From Sphingomonadales bacterium (GTDB lineage Bacteria; Pseudomonadota; Alphaproteobacteria; Sphingomonadales; Govanellaceae): a stretch of 64,000 nucleotides of DNA. The position numbers were made by a program, and so were the translations under genes. Shown in pieces: positions 40,295-48,869 of the stretch. The notes below the pieces were generated by a model that was given only the letters and a program-made list of their open reading frames with translations, searched no databases and was not told where the DNA came from. Each line of letters starts with the position of its first letter. Within the stretch, counting starts at the first letter, position 1. The stretch is taken from contig JACFMS010000006.1 in the NCBI GenBank assembly GCA_019455285.1, positions 95,701-159,700 on the forward strand, given 5' to 3'.

Positions 40295-42376
40295 ATGTCT
40301 AGCGACGCACGGCTCATGCATCTGGCAACTCTCGCCGGCATCGAACCTGGGTATTGGGATATCGCCGGCGCGTGGCATGATTTGAGCCCTGAGACGGCGC
40401 GCGCTTTGCTGGCCGCCATGGCGATCGACGCTGCTGACGCGGCGGCGGTGGAGCACAGCATTGTTGATCTGGAAACACGGCCCTGGCGGCGAGCTTTACC
40501 GCCGGTGATCGTTGGCGAGGAACAGCAGCCGATCCCTCTCACCTGCCATCTGCCGGCGCACTTTGACATAAAAAATATATCATGGTCTATCGCCCTGGAA
40601 AACGGCGAGACGATAACGGGCGTTCTTGACGGCGCTACGTTGGTCACCGAGGCGCGGCATGATGAAATGGGAGTAGCGCGCTACCGCCTTGACCTGCGTG
40701 CCGATCTGCCCTTGGGTTATCATACGCTGCAACTTGATCTGCCGCAGACGACGCCGCTGCCACTCATCATCGCACCGGCCGCCTGTTATCTGCCAGCCGA
40801 GGCAGAAGCAGGCGCGCGCCGATGGGGAATCGCAGCGCACCTTTATGCTGTGCGCGGCGCGCATGACGCCGGGATCGGCGATTTTACCGACCTGACGCAA
40901 CTGATCGAGCAGGCCGCCGCGGCCGGCGCGGCGACGGTGGGGCTCAATCCGCTCCATGCCCTTTTTCTTGGCAGTCCCGAGGACGCCAGCCCCTACGCCC
41001 CCAGCAGCCGGCTGTTTCTCAACCCGCTTTATCTTGACGTCGGCGCGCCAGCGCCCCCGCACGCGGCGCACATCGATTACGCAGCGGTGGCGCGCGCCAA
41101 GCGCAGCTATTTCGAGCGCGATTTTGCACACTTCCGCCCCACCGCCGATTTCGAGCGCTTTTGCCGCGAGCGCGGCGCGGCGTTGCAGGGCTTTGCCGCG
41201 TTCGAGGCGTTGAGCGAACACTTCGGCAGCCATCTGTGGACAACCTGGCCCGGCGACTACCGGGACTGCGCCAGCGCCGCCGTCGCCGAGTTTTGCGTCC
41301 GTCATCGCCAGCGCCTTGATTTTCATATCTATCTGCAATGGCGGTGCCACCAACAGATGATGGCGGCGGCGGCGCGCGCCAACCAACGGTTGCCGCTGGG
41401 GCTTTACGGCGATCTGGCGCTCAGCGTCTCGGCTCACGGCGCGGACGCCTGGCTGGGACGCGAGCTTTACACCGCCGCCGTCGAACTGGGCGCGCCGGCG
41501 GACGACTTCAACCCCAAGGGCCAGACCTGGGGCGTCGTCTCCCCCCGGCCGCAAGCGCTTTATGACGACGCTTACGCCTCCTTCATCGCCCTCATGCGCG
41601 CCAACATGCGCTATGTGCGCGTCTTGCGGCTGGATCATGTGATGGGACTGGCGCGCCTGTTCTGGGTGCCGGCGGGGATGAGCGCCAATCATGGCGCTTA
41701 TGTGCGCTATCCGGCGGATGACCTGTTGCGTATCGTCGCCCTGGAAAGCCAGCGCCAGGGCTGCGTCATCATCGGCGAGGATTTGGGCACCGTGACGCCG
41801 GATTTCCGCCGTCGCCTGGCGGAGAAGAAAATTCTTTCCTACCGCGTGCTTTATTTCGAGAAATCCGATCATCGCTTCCGACGGCCGGAGGAATATCCTG
41901 CGCTCGCCATGGCGTGCCTTTCCACCCATGACCTGCCGACCCTGAAGGGCTATTGGCAGGGCGCAGACTTGGCGCTCAAGCGCGCCTTGCATCTCTTCGC
42001 CAGCGAGCATCTATCCGCGCTGGCCGAGGCGCAGCGGATGGCGGATAAAACGGCGCTGATCGCCGCGCTGCAATCGGCCGGTCTCCTGCCGGATGATGTT
42101 GATGGGCGGGAACTATCGCCGGCGCTGGCGCTGGCGCTCCATTGCTTCGTCGCCCGCGCCGCGGCGTGGCTGATGATGGTTCAGATTGATGACCTGGCGG
42201 GCGAGACAGAACAGATCAACCTGCCCGGCACGGCGTTCGAGCATGCCAACTGGCGGCGACGGCTGGCGGTTGATCTAGATACGCTGTTTGGCGATGCCTG
42301 GGTGCGAGAAGTGCTGGCGGCGGTGGCGGCGGAACGGGCGGCGGTTACGCCGCGTCCGCTCCCCGCGACGGCATGA
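40295..42376 (+). CDS. malQ: 4-alpha-glucanotransferase (amylomaltase, GH77)
   Basis: 693 residues from the ATG at 40295, with AGAGG five bases upstream; an ATG at 40280 overlapping the glgX stop (ATGA) is also in frame. GH77 marks: RRWGIAAHLYAVRGAHDAGI, nucleophile Asp447 in LRLDHVMGLARLFWVP, acid/base Glu495 in IIGEDLGTVTPDFR, and CLSTHDLPTLKGYWQG. It recycles short maltodextrins into chains long enough for phosphorylase. A ~160-residue N-terminal extension as in E. coli MalQ is present. Its end overlaps convergent glgP by 32 bp. Confidence 0.93.
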   Translation: MSSDARLMHLATLAGIEPGYWDIAGAWHDLSPETARALLAAMAIDAADAAAVEHSIVDLETRPWRRALPPVIVGEEQQPIPLTCHLPAHFDIKNISWSIALENGETITGVLDGATLVTEARHDEMGVARYRLDLRADLPLGYHTLQLDLPQTTPLPLIIAPAACYLPAEAEAGARRWGIAAHLYAVRGAHDAGIGDFTDLTQLIEQAAAAGAATVGLNPLHALFLGSPEDASPYAPSSRLFLNPLYLDVGAPAPPHAAHIDYAAVARAKRSYFERDFAHFRPTADFERFCRERGAALQGFAAFEALSEHFGSHLWTTWPGDYRDCASAAVAEFCVRHRQRLDFHIYLQWRCHQQMMAAAARANQRLPLGLYGDLALSVSAHGADAWLGRELYTAAVELGAPADDFNPKGQTWGVVSPRPQALYDDAYASFIALMRANMRYVRVLRLDHVMGLARLFWVPAGMSANHGAYVRYPADDLLRIVALESQRQGCVIIGEDLGTVTPDFRRRLAEKKILSYRVLYFEKSDHRFRRPEEYPALAMACLSTHDLPTLKGYWQGADLALKRALHLFASEHLSALAEAQRMADKTALIAALQSAGLLPDDVDGRELSPALALALHCFVARAAAWLMMVQIDDLAGETEQINLPGTAFEHANWRRRLAVDLDTLFGDAWVREVLAAVAAERAAVTPRPLPATA

Positions 42377-44924
42377 GACAGCACGGCGCCACCTGCCAGA
42401 TATCCTCGGCGTAGCCGCGGATGGTGCGGTCGGAGGAAAAGCCGCCCATGCGGGCGACGTTGATGATGGCCTTGCGCGTCCAGGACGCCTGATCGCCATA
42501 GGCGGCGTCAATCCTGTCCTGGCAGGAGACGTAAGCGGCGAAATCCGCCAGCACCATGAAATAATCGCTCGACAGCAGGGTGTCGACGAGATGGGTGTAG
42601 CGGTCCTTGTCGTCGGGCGAAAAGAAGCCGCCGCGGATCATGGCCAGCACCGCCGCCAGCCTGGCGTCGGTTTCAAGGATGGTGTGGGGCGCGTAGCCGC
42701 CGGCGCGGCGCGCCGCGACGTCCTCGGCGGAGAGGCCGAAGAAGAAGATATTATCCTCGCCCACGGCGTCGCCAATTTCGATGTTGGCGCCATCGCGGGT
42801 GCCGATGGTCAGCGCGCCGTTTAAGGCCAGCTTCATGTTGCCGGTGCCCGAGGCTTCCGCCCCGGCGGTGGAGATCTGCTCCGACAGATCGGCGGCGGGG
42901 ATGATACGCTCGGCGGCGGTGACGCTATAGTTGGGAATGAACAGCACCTTCAACAGGCCATCGACCACGGGATCATGGTTGACCACCTGGGCGATGTCAT
43001 TGATCAATTTGATGATCAGCTTGGCCATATGATAATCGGCCGCCGCCTTGCCGCCAAAAATCACCGTGCGCGGCGTCAGCCCCACCGTATCGCCGGCGCG
43101 AATGCGGTTGTAACGGTCGATCACCTGCAAGGCATTAAGAAGCTGGCGCTTATATTCGTGGATGCGCTTGACCTGGACGTCGAACATGGCGGCGGGATTG
43201 ACGATCACGCCGAGGTCGCGGGCAATGCGGGCCGAAAGGCGATCCTTGTTGGCCTGCTTGATGGCGCAAAACGCCGTGCGGAACTCCGCGTCATCGGCAA
43301 AGCCGATCAGGTTTTTCAACTCGTTATGATCGCTGAGCCAGCCCTCGCCGATGCGCGAGGTAATCAGCGCGGCGAGCGCCGGATTGGCGAGATTAAGCCA
43401 GCGCCGGGAGGAAATGCCGTTGGTTTTGTTGATGATGCGCGACGGATAGAGGCGATGGAAGTCGGCGAACGTGCTGGCCTTCATGATGTCGGTGTGCAAC
43501 GCCGAAACGCCATTGACCTTGTGGCTGCCGACGAACGCCAGATGCCCCATGCGGACATGGCGCACGCCGTCCTCGCCGATGATCGACACCCGACGCAACA
43601 GATCGTCGTCGCCGGGAAAGCGCGCCGCCACATCGGCCAGGAATTCCTCGTTGATGCGGTAGATGATTTCCAGATGGCGCGGCAACAGCTCGGCGAAGAA
43701 ATCCACCGGCCAGGCTTCCAGCGCCTCCGGCAGCAGCGTGTGGTTGGTATAGGCGAAGATTGCGGTGGTGATGGACCAGGCGACCGGCCATTCCAGCCCA
43801 TGTTGATCGATCAGCAGGCGCATCAATTCGGGAATGGCGATGGCGGGATGGGTGTCGTTGAGCTGGATCGCCACCTTATCAGGCAGCACCCTTAAATCGT
43901 CGCCGCTTTCCAGATAACGGCCGAGAATATCCTGCAGCGAGGCGCTGACGAAAAAATACTCCTGGCGCAGCCGCAGCTTGCGACCAACCTCCGTGGAGGT
44001 GCCGGGATAAAGCACGCGCGACAACGCTTCCGCCTCGTACTTGTCGCGCAGCGCGCCGGCCAGATCGCCATTATTGAAGTGTTGCAGGTTGATCTCCCGC
44101 AGCGGCCGGGCCGACCACAGGCGGATGGTGTTGATCAGATCTTGGCCGAAGCCCGGCACTTCCAGATCATAGGCGGTGGCCAACAGCCCCTTGTCGGGAA
44201 CCCAGTGCGTGCGCGGTCGGCCATCATTGTCGGTGACGTGTTCTGTACGGCCGCCAAACCCGATGAAGTAATTCACCGCCGGACGGGGAAATTCCCACGG
44301 GTTGCCGTGGCGCAGCCAGTCTTCCGGTTGCTCAACCTGCCAGCCATTCTCGATGCCTTGCACGAACATGCCGTTGTCATAGCGGATGCTGTAGCCATAG
44401 GCGGGAAAGCCCTGAGTGGTCAGCGAGTCGAGAAAGCAGGCGGCGAGACGGCCCAGGCCGCCATTGCCCAGGGCGGCGTCATACTCTTCGTCATAGACCT
44501 GATCGAGATCGACGCCCAGGTGCCGCATCGCCTCGCGCACGTCCTCCTCAAGCCCCAGACTGTAAAGATTATTTTGCAGCGAACGGCCAATCAAAAATTC
44601 CATCGACAGATAATAGACCGCCTTGACGTCGCGATCGTGGTGCAGCCGCTTGGTGTCGAGCCAGCGCTTGGCCATGAAGCCTCGGGTATAATGCGCGAGT
44701 GCACGGAACCATTCTTCGGTGGTGGCGTTGGAGGGATCCTTGCCGACGGCGCAGATCAGCGCCTCGACCAGCGCCTGCTTTAATCCTTCCGGCCGCGGCA
44801 GCGCCGTTAGTCGTTGCGGGGGCGTCTTTGCAGCAGACGCGGCGGCAGTCTTGCCGTGCACGGCGGTTTGGTCTCCTAACTGACGGTGCGCAGTCGCCCT
44901 GCGCCAGGTGCGCGTGATGAACAT
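42345..44924 (-). CDS. glgP: Glycogen phosphorylase (GT35)
   Basis: 859 residues as drawn from an ATG at 44924. A GTG at 44861 with AGGAG about ten bases upstream may be the true start, since the first 20 residues are Arg-rich and unlike the family. Core marks: KAVYYLSMEFLIGRSLQNNL, LGNGGLGRLAACFLDSLTTQ, NDTHPAIAIPELMRLLIDQH, and the PLP/phosphate region EASGTGNMKLALNGALTIGT with RDGANIEI. It degrades glycogen to glucose 1-phosphate. Transcribed alone from a separate, AT-rich promoter region with no clear FNR-type box. Confidence 0.95.
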   Translation of the reverse strand: MFITRTWRRATAHRQLGDQTAVHGKTAAASAAKTPPQRLTALPRPEGLKQALVEALICAVGKDPSNATTEEWFRALAHYTRGFMAKRWLDTKRLHHDRDVKAVYYLSMEFLIGRSLQNNLYSLGLEEDVREAMRHLGVDLDQVYDEEYDAALGNGGLGRLAACFLDSLTTQGFPAYGYSIRYDNGMFVQGIENGWQVEQPEDWLRHGNPWEFPRPAVNYFIGFGGRTEHVTDNDGRPRTHWVPDKGLLATAYDLEVPGFGQDLINTIRLWSARPLREINLQHFNNGDLAGALRDKYEAEALSRVLYPGTSTEVGRKLRLRQEYFFVSASLQDILGRYLESGDDLRVLPDKVAIQLNDTHPAIAIPELMRLLIDQHGLEWPVAWSITTAIFAYTNHTLLPEALEAWPVDFFAELLPRHLEIIYRINEEFLADVAARFPGDDDLLRRVSIIGEDGVRHVRMGHLAFVGSHKVNGVSALHTDIMKASTFADFHRLYPSRIINKTNGISSRRWLNLANPALAALITSRIGEGWLSDHNELKNLIGFADDAEFRTAFCAIKQANKDRLSARIARDLGVIVNPAAMFDVQVKRIHEYKRQLLNALQVIDRYNRIRAGDTVGLTPRTVIFGGKAAADYHMAKLIIKLINDIAQVVNHDPVVDGLLKVLFIPNYSVTAAERIIPAADLSEQISTAGAEASGTGNMKLALNGALTIGTRDGANIEIGDAVGEDNIFFFGLSAEDVAARRAGGYAPHTILETDARLAAVLAMIRGGFFSPDDKDRYTHLVDTLLSSDYFMVLADFAAYVSCQDRIDAAYGDQASWTRKAIINVARMGGFSSDRTIRGYAEDIWQVAPCCLMPSRGADAA

Positions 44925-45208
44925 TATCTCAAAGCGTGTTTAACGTGACGTGAATAGCCCCCAAACCGCGCCTGGTATCTGACCATGACGCCCCATGTAT
45001 AGTATTTATTATATTCCAATATACCATTTATATGGTGTGCAAGGTGGTCTTATCCGGAACAAATGTCCAGCGCTAACTGCATTCTAAATCTCTTATCCGA
45101 TACTGCACCGCGGTAAGTTCCTGAATTTTCGTATCACACGGCAAAAATGCAGCGCCGCCGACAGGCAGCGCGCAACGGAGACGGCAGTCGTCTCGCCGCG
45201 ACTCGCGG
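44925..45208. other. Gene-free divergent region between glgP and a small gene
   Basis: With the FNR-type site that follows, this is the longest non-coding stretch (45,288 - 44,924). It holds an AT-rich block (45001-45035) that includes the imperfect palindrome ACCATTTATATGGT (45023-45036), likely part of the glgP promoter or an operator. No convincing ORF or RNA gene is seen. Confidence 0.5.
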
Positions 45209-45250
45209 CTGACGGCGATCAATTCGCAAGGCCGCTGATGCAAGTATGCT
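45209..45250 (+). promoter_or_regulatory. FNR-type class II promoter for the 84-residue protein
   Basis: Box CTGACGGCGATCAA (45209-45222) and TATGCT (45245-45250) at exactly the -10 position. Predicted start near 45257, 32 nt before the ATG. Confidence 0.6.
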
Positions 45251-45288
45251 GCAGGGTTATCCGCAGCGCGCAGAGGGGAGCCTTGACG

Positions 45289-45543
45289 ATGAGCAAGCAA
45301 CCGGCATCCAAGCAACTGACGGCAGCGGATATTCGCCGCCTGGCGGGCGATATCGCCGATCATCGCGTCCTGGCCATTCTTGATACCGGCGGCACCATCG
45401 AAGATTTGGAAGAAGCGCTGGCGTGGGACAGCGGCAACAGCGATCTGGGGCGACGATTGACCCACAATCTTACCGGCAACGCCGCACGAATATTTGAGAT
45501 TTTGTTTGAAGATCAGCGCCTTGAGGAAGAGCGGCGAAGCTGA
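45289..45543 (+). CDS. Small hypothetical protein in the FNR-box block
   Basis: 84 residues from the ATG at 45289 with GAGGGGAG nine bases upstream; open frame to 45238 is upstream of the predicted transcript start. Sequence: KQLTAADIRRLAGDIADHRV, then LAILDTGGTIEDLEEALAWD and a polar C-terminus. It looks alpha-helical and soluble, with no known motif. Its own FNR-type promoter and good ribosome-binding site argue it is real. Function unknown. Confidence 0.65.
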   Translation: MSKQPASKQLTAADIRRLAGDIADHRVLAILDTGGTIEDLEEALAWDSGNSDLGRRLTHNLTGNAARIFEILFEDQRLEEERRS

Positions 45544-45579
45544 TGGCGGTCAATGCGTATCCTCTCGCGGCGATATAGA
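45540..45579 (+). promoter_or_regulatory. FNR-type promoter for the GYD-domain gene
   Basis: Box CTGATGGCGGTCAA (45540-45553), starting over the stop codon of the preceding gene. TATAGA (45574-45579) lies within two bases of the class II -10 position. Predicted start near 45587, 26 nt before the ATG. Confidence 0.55.
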
Positions 45580-45612
45580 GGTAAAGCTTAACCCCCAAGC
45601 GGAGAACGACCC

Positions 45613-45924
45613 ATGCCGCTTTATGTCATGGCGACGGAATTATCGGCTGACCGCCAAAGCGATCCTAAAACGCTGGAATTGCTTGAAAAACAAGTCGAGG
45701 AAAAGATTGAAGAAATATGTCCCAACATCGACTGGATCGGCAATTACGCCTTGTTCGGCCCTTACAATTATCTTGATATCTTCCATGCCCCGGATGCGGA
45801 AACGGCGATGAAGGTGGTGACCCTGGTGCGCACCTTCGGCCATGGCCGCACCGAGCTGTGGCCGGCCATTGATTGGTCGAACTTCAAGTCCATCGTGCGC
45901 AGCATGCCGCGGGCGGCGGTGTAG
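45613..45924 (+). CDS. GYD-superfamily small protein
   Basis: 103 residues with GGAG before the ATG. It has the ferredoxin-like dimeric barrel pattern of GYD proteins: MPLYVMATELSADRQSDPKT, WIGNYALFGPYNYLDIFHAP and AETAMKVVTLVRTFGHGRTE. No cofactor motif is evident. GYD proteins have no settled function. It has its own FNR-type box, and converges on the hibernation-factor gene with 3 bp between stops. Confidence 0.75.
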   Translation: MPLYVMATELSADRQSDPKTLELLEKQVEEKIEEICPNIDWIGNYALFGPYNYLDIFHAPDAETAMKVVTLVRTFGHGRTELWPAIDWSNFKSIVRSMPRAAV

Positions 45925-45927
45925 ACC

Positions 45928-46497
45928 TTACTCCACAAGATGGTGCTTGCCGACGGCGCGCACGATGGTTGCCTGCGGCCCCTTGTCGCCCTCCACTTCT
46001 TCAAACCGCACCTCATCGCCCGGCGATAGTTTGGAAAATTCATCATCCGCCACCGCGTGGCGGTGAAAATAAATCTCCCGGCCATCGGCGGCGGCGATGA
46101 AGCCGTATCCTCCTTCCTTGAAAAGGCGGGTGATTTTGCCGTGCGGCGCGATCTCGTGGCTCTTTACTTTGCCTTGCTGTTTGCGCGACCGATCCTGTAA
46201 TCGGCGGCGCGCCGCCATAAAGGCGTCGCGCACCGCGACATACGGGTCTTCGTGCGCGTGTTTGGCGCTGGGGTTGCGATTGACGGTGAGGTCCACGCCG
46301 CCCGGCGCTTCCAGATGTACGCGGACCGTATAAAGATTGCCCTGGTGATGGCGGCGGTGCGGCGCGGTGACCACCACCCGGCAAGAGGTGAGGCGGGGAT
46401 GAAACGTTTCGAGCTTGTCGACCTCCTCGCGGATACGCTGATCTAAGGCCTCGGACCGTTCCAAGCCTTGATAGGCGATTTCAACGGGAACTTGCAT
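45928..46497 (-). CDS. Ribosome hibernation factor HPF/RaiA fused to a cold-shock domain
   Basis: 189 residues. Residues 1-105 follow the RaiA/HPF fold (PVEIAYQGLERSEALDQRIR, RVVVTAPHRRHHQGNLYTVR, SAKHAHEDPYVAVRDAFMAA, RRRLQDRSRK). Residues ~118-185 are a cold-shock domain with RNP-like motifs (GKITRLFKEGGYGFIAAADG and EIYFHRHAV). It should sit in the 30S decoding centre and stop translation, while the CSD may bind rRNA or mRNA. Third gene of the hydrolase-phosphoribosyltransferase-HPF run, so low-oxygen induction of ribosome hibernation is inferred. Confidence 0.88.
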   Translation of the reverse strand: MQVPVEIAYQGLERSEALDQRIREEVDKLETFHPRLTSCRVVVTAPHRRHHQGNLYTVRVHLEAPGGVDLTVNRNPSAKHAHEDPYVAVRDAFMAARRRLQDRSRKQQGKVKSHEIAPHGKITRLFKEGGYGFIAAADGREIYFHRHAVADDEFSKLSPGDEVRFEEVEGDKGPQATIVRAVGKHHLVE

Positions 46498-46527
46498 GAC
46501 CTCACTACCTCACGTGTTGCGGCGGCT

Positions 46528-47196
46528 TTAAGAGGACGCTGCCGCCTTCTGAGCGCGCGCCGCCCAGCTTTGAGCAAGAATTTCCGTCACTTCGGCATCG
46601 TCCAGTTGGGGAAAAGCATCATAATGCAGACTGATGGCGTAGAACGGCTCGGGCGTTTCCAGGCAAATCACCTCATCGGCGTCCTGTTCCAGAAGAGCGA
46701 CGGTATCCGCCGGCGCCACCGGCGTCGCCAACACCAAGCGCTTCGGTCCTGCGCGGCGCAGCGCATGCAACGCTGCGCGCACCGTCGCCCCGGTGGCGAT
46801 GCCGTCATCGACCACGATCACCGTCCGACCGGCGACCTCCGGTTTCTTTCGTCCAGCGCGGTAGACTTTTTCGCGCCGCGCAATCTCGCGCAGCAACGAT
46901 TGCTTTTCGCGCTCTAGAAAGTCCGCAGATGGCGATACCGCCCGCATCACGTCCTCGTTGATCACCACTTCCGGATGCTCGCCATCGACGATGGCGCCCA
47001 ACGCCAATTCCGGCTGTCCTGGCGTGCCGATCTTGCGGGCAATGACAATATCAAGCTCAGCGTCAAGCGCCTTGGCGACCTCATAGCCGACGGGGATGCC
47101 GCCGCGCGGCAACGCCAGCACCAAGGGCCGCTCTCCACGCAAGCGAGCGAGGCGCTTGGCCAGCTTGCGGCCGGCTTCTCGGCGATCGACAAACAT
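46528..47196 (-). CDS. COG1926-type phosphoribosyltransferase
   Basis: 222 residues. The PRPP loop is VIVVDDGIATGATVRAALHA; other marks are PLVLALPRGGIPVGYEVAKA and LDIVIARKIGTPGQPELALG. The acceptor base or molecule is unknown. It begins 3 bp after the upstream hydrolase gene. In mycobacteria a protein of the DosR regulon (Rv0571c, from memory) joins this same domain pair in one chain, which supports joint function. Confidence 0.88.
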   Translation of the reverse strand: MFVDRREAGRKLAKRLARLRGERPLVLALPRGGIPVGYEVAKALDAELDIVIARKIGTPGQPELALGAIVDGEHPEVVINEDVMRAVSPSADFLEREKQSLLREIARREKVYRAGRKKPEVAGRTVIVVDDGIATGATVRAALHALRRAGPKRLVLATPVAPADTVALLEQDADEVICLETPEPFYAISLHYDAFPQLDDAEVTEILAQSWAARAQKAAASS

Positions 47197-47199
47197 CGA

Positions 47200-47856
47200 T
47201 TATTCATCCTTCTCAGCAAGATAGCGTTCAAACCACGCCGCCGCGAGATCAACCACCTGATCAAGCGTGCCCGGCTCCTCGAAGAGGTGCGTAGCGCCGG
47301 GCACCACCGCCAGACGCTTGGGCCCCGCCAAATGCAAATAGGCGTCCTCGTTCAATTCCAACACTTCCAGGTCATGGCCGCCGACAATCAGGAGCGTCGG
47401 CGCCAACACCTTGGCTAACGCATCACCCGCCAAATCGGGCCGGCCGCCGCGCGAGACGATGGCTTTGACGCCGCAGGAAGGATCAGCCGCCGCAACGAGC
47501 GCCGCGGCTGCGCCGGTGCTGGCCCCGAAGTAGCCGAGGGCAAGATGTTGCAGCTTCGGCTGGCGGCGCAGCCATTCGCTGGCCATGATCAAATGATCGG
47601 CCAGGAGCGGAATATCGAACACATTGGCGCGCAGCCGCGCTTCCTCCTCCGTCAGCAGATCAAACAGCAAGGTGGCGAAACCGCGTTTGACCAGTCTATC
47701 GGCAACGTATTGATTGCGCGGGCTAAAACGACTGCTGCCGGAGCCATGGACAAAAACCACGATGGCGTGGGCAGCGGCCGGCGCATGGAAATAGCCTTCG
47801 AGCTTCAAGGGCCCGATGGTGACGGCTTCTCCTCTCTCCAGTGTGGGATTAGGCAT
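47200..47856 (-). CDS. Dienelactone-hydrolase-like alpha/beta hydrolase
   Basis: 218 residues from the ATG at 47856; a GTG at 47874 is in frame but close to the predicted transcript start. Alpha/beta hydrolase marks: IVVFVHGSGSSRFSPRNQYV for the oxyanion loop, LGYFGASTGAAAALVAA with the nucleophile Ser, LLIVGGHDLEVLELNEDAYL with the acid Asp, and VPGATHLFEEPG with the His. Cytosolic; substrate unknown. First gene of an operon with the phosphoribosyltransferase and the hibernation factor, driven by an FNR-type box. Confidence 0.85.
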   Translation of the reverse strand: MPNPTLERGEAVTIGPLKLEGYFHAPAAAHAIVVFVHGSGSSRFSPRNQYVADRLVKRGFATLLFDLLTEEEARLRANVFDIPLLADHLIMASEWLRRQPKLQHLALGYFGASTGAAAALVAAADPSCGVKAIVSRGGRPDLAGDALAKVLAPTLLIVGGHDLEVLELNEDAYLHLAGPKRLAVVPGATHLFEEPGTLDQVVDLAAAWFERYLAEKDE

Positions 47857-47888
47857 GAACCACCCATCCGCCACGCTAACCGTTGAAC

Positions 47889-47931
47889 ATCATAACACTC
47901 TGACGCAGCAGCCGGAATTGATCGGCGTCAA
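47889..47931 (-). promoter_or_regulatory. FNR-type class II promoter for hydrolase-phosphoribosyltransferase-HPF operon
   Basis: Box TTGATCGGCGTCAA (47918-47931) and TATGAT (47894-47889, minus strand), a 5/6 match to the -10 consensus one base from the ideal place. Predicted start near 47882. The box touches the stop of the response-regulator gene. Confidence 0.68.
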
Positions 47932-48671
47932 CGTGCTTCCACGGTGAAATCATATCTGGAAATACGATTGACATTGGCGGCAAACAGGTAGCCCTCGCCG
48001 CGAATGGTGAGGATGAATCGCGGCTGCGTCGGATCTTCCTCGATTTTGGCGCGCAAGCGGCGCACCCGCGTATCGACGCTGCGATCAAACGGCTCCCAGC
48101 GCCGCGATGCCATCATTTCCAAGAGATGGTCCCGGCTTAACACCCGATGAGGGTGGCGAACGAATACCTCTAGGAGCTTATATTCTCCGGAAGTCAATGA
48201 GACTTCCTCGCCGTGGTCGGAAATCACTTTGTGTCGGTCGGTATCGATTCGCCAATCCTCGAAACAGAAAATGTCGCCGCGTATCAGGGAGTCCGGAAAG
48301 GCGGCGCCGCCGGATCGGCGCAACACGCTTTTCACCCGCGCCAACACCTCGCGCAGATGAAAGGGTTTGGCGATATAGTCGTCGGCGCCGACCTCCAAGC
48401 CGATGATGCGATCCACCACATCCGCCCGATCGCTCACCACGATCAGTCCGATATCAGGATGCGACTGGCGAACATATTTAAGGAATTCAATGCCATACTC
48501 GCCATGCAACATGAAATCGAGAATAATGATGCTGGGCCGATGCTCCTCGATCGAGGCCCTGGCGCTCAAGATGGAACTTGCGGCGCAGACGTGAAAGCCG
48601 TGTTCCGACAGATAGTCCCGCAGCTTTTTCTGGCTTTCCGCGCTATCATCGACAACAAGAACCGTATCCAT
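47928..48671 (-). CDS. OmpR-family response regulator
   Basis: 247 residues from the ATG at 48671, with GGAGG seven bases upstream; the frame stays open to 48782 without a better start. Receiver domain: Asp8-Asp9, phospho-acceptor Asp52 in IIILDFMLHG, Ser80, and Lys102 in YIAKPFH. The winged HTH follows (LTSGEYKLLEVFVRHPHRVL, SRDHLLEMMASRRWEPFDRS, VDTRVRRLRAKIEEDP). No histidine kinase is adjacent. Divergent from the FixK/FNR-type gene; it may regulate that gene or be part of oxygen signalling. OmpR proteins bind ~11-bp direct repeats, as at 22680. Confidence 0.9.
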   Translation of the reverse strand: MDTVLVVDDSAESQKKLRDYLSEHGFHVCAASSILSARASIEEHRPSIIILDFMLHGEYGIEFLKYVRQSHPDIGLIVVSDRADVVDRIIGLEVGADDYIAKPFHLREVLARVKSVLRRSGGAAFPDSLIRGDIFCFEDWRIDTDRHKVISDHGEEVSLTSGEYKLLEVFVRHPHRVLSRDHLLEMMASRRWEPFDRSVDTRVRRLRAKIEEDPTQPRFILTIRGEGYLFAANVNRISRYDFTVEAR

Positions 48672-48869
48672 AGGTGAACCTCCATGGAGGATCCCCCGGC
48701 CCTCAATAGTTTTTTCTTGGCGCGGCAAGTTTGCCACAAAAGGCTTCAATTTGTCACCAATTGTCGTGAAATCAGTAATCACCCGGATTCAATAGTCTGG
48801 CAGAATCCCTATTCTGCACTTCCTAACTTCAAAAAAACTTCGCCTTCTCTCCGCCCCCCTAGGAGAACA

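Noticed and set aside
40580..42010. 476-codon minus-strand open frame opposite malQ
   Set aside because: malQ motifs and GC-rich codon bias account for it; the antisense product is Arg/Gln-rich with no family.
48672..48869. FNR-type box between the response regulator and the FixK-like gene (autoregulation)
   Set aside because: No sequence fitting YTGAY-N4-RTCAA was found there; the region is AT-rich with no clear symmetrical site.
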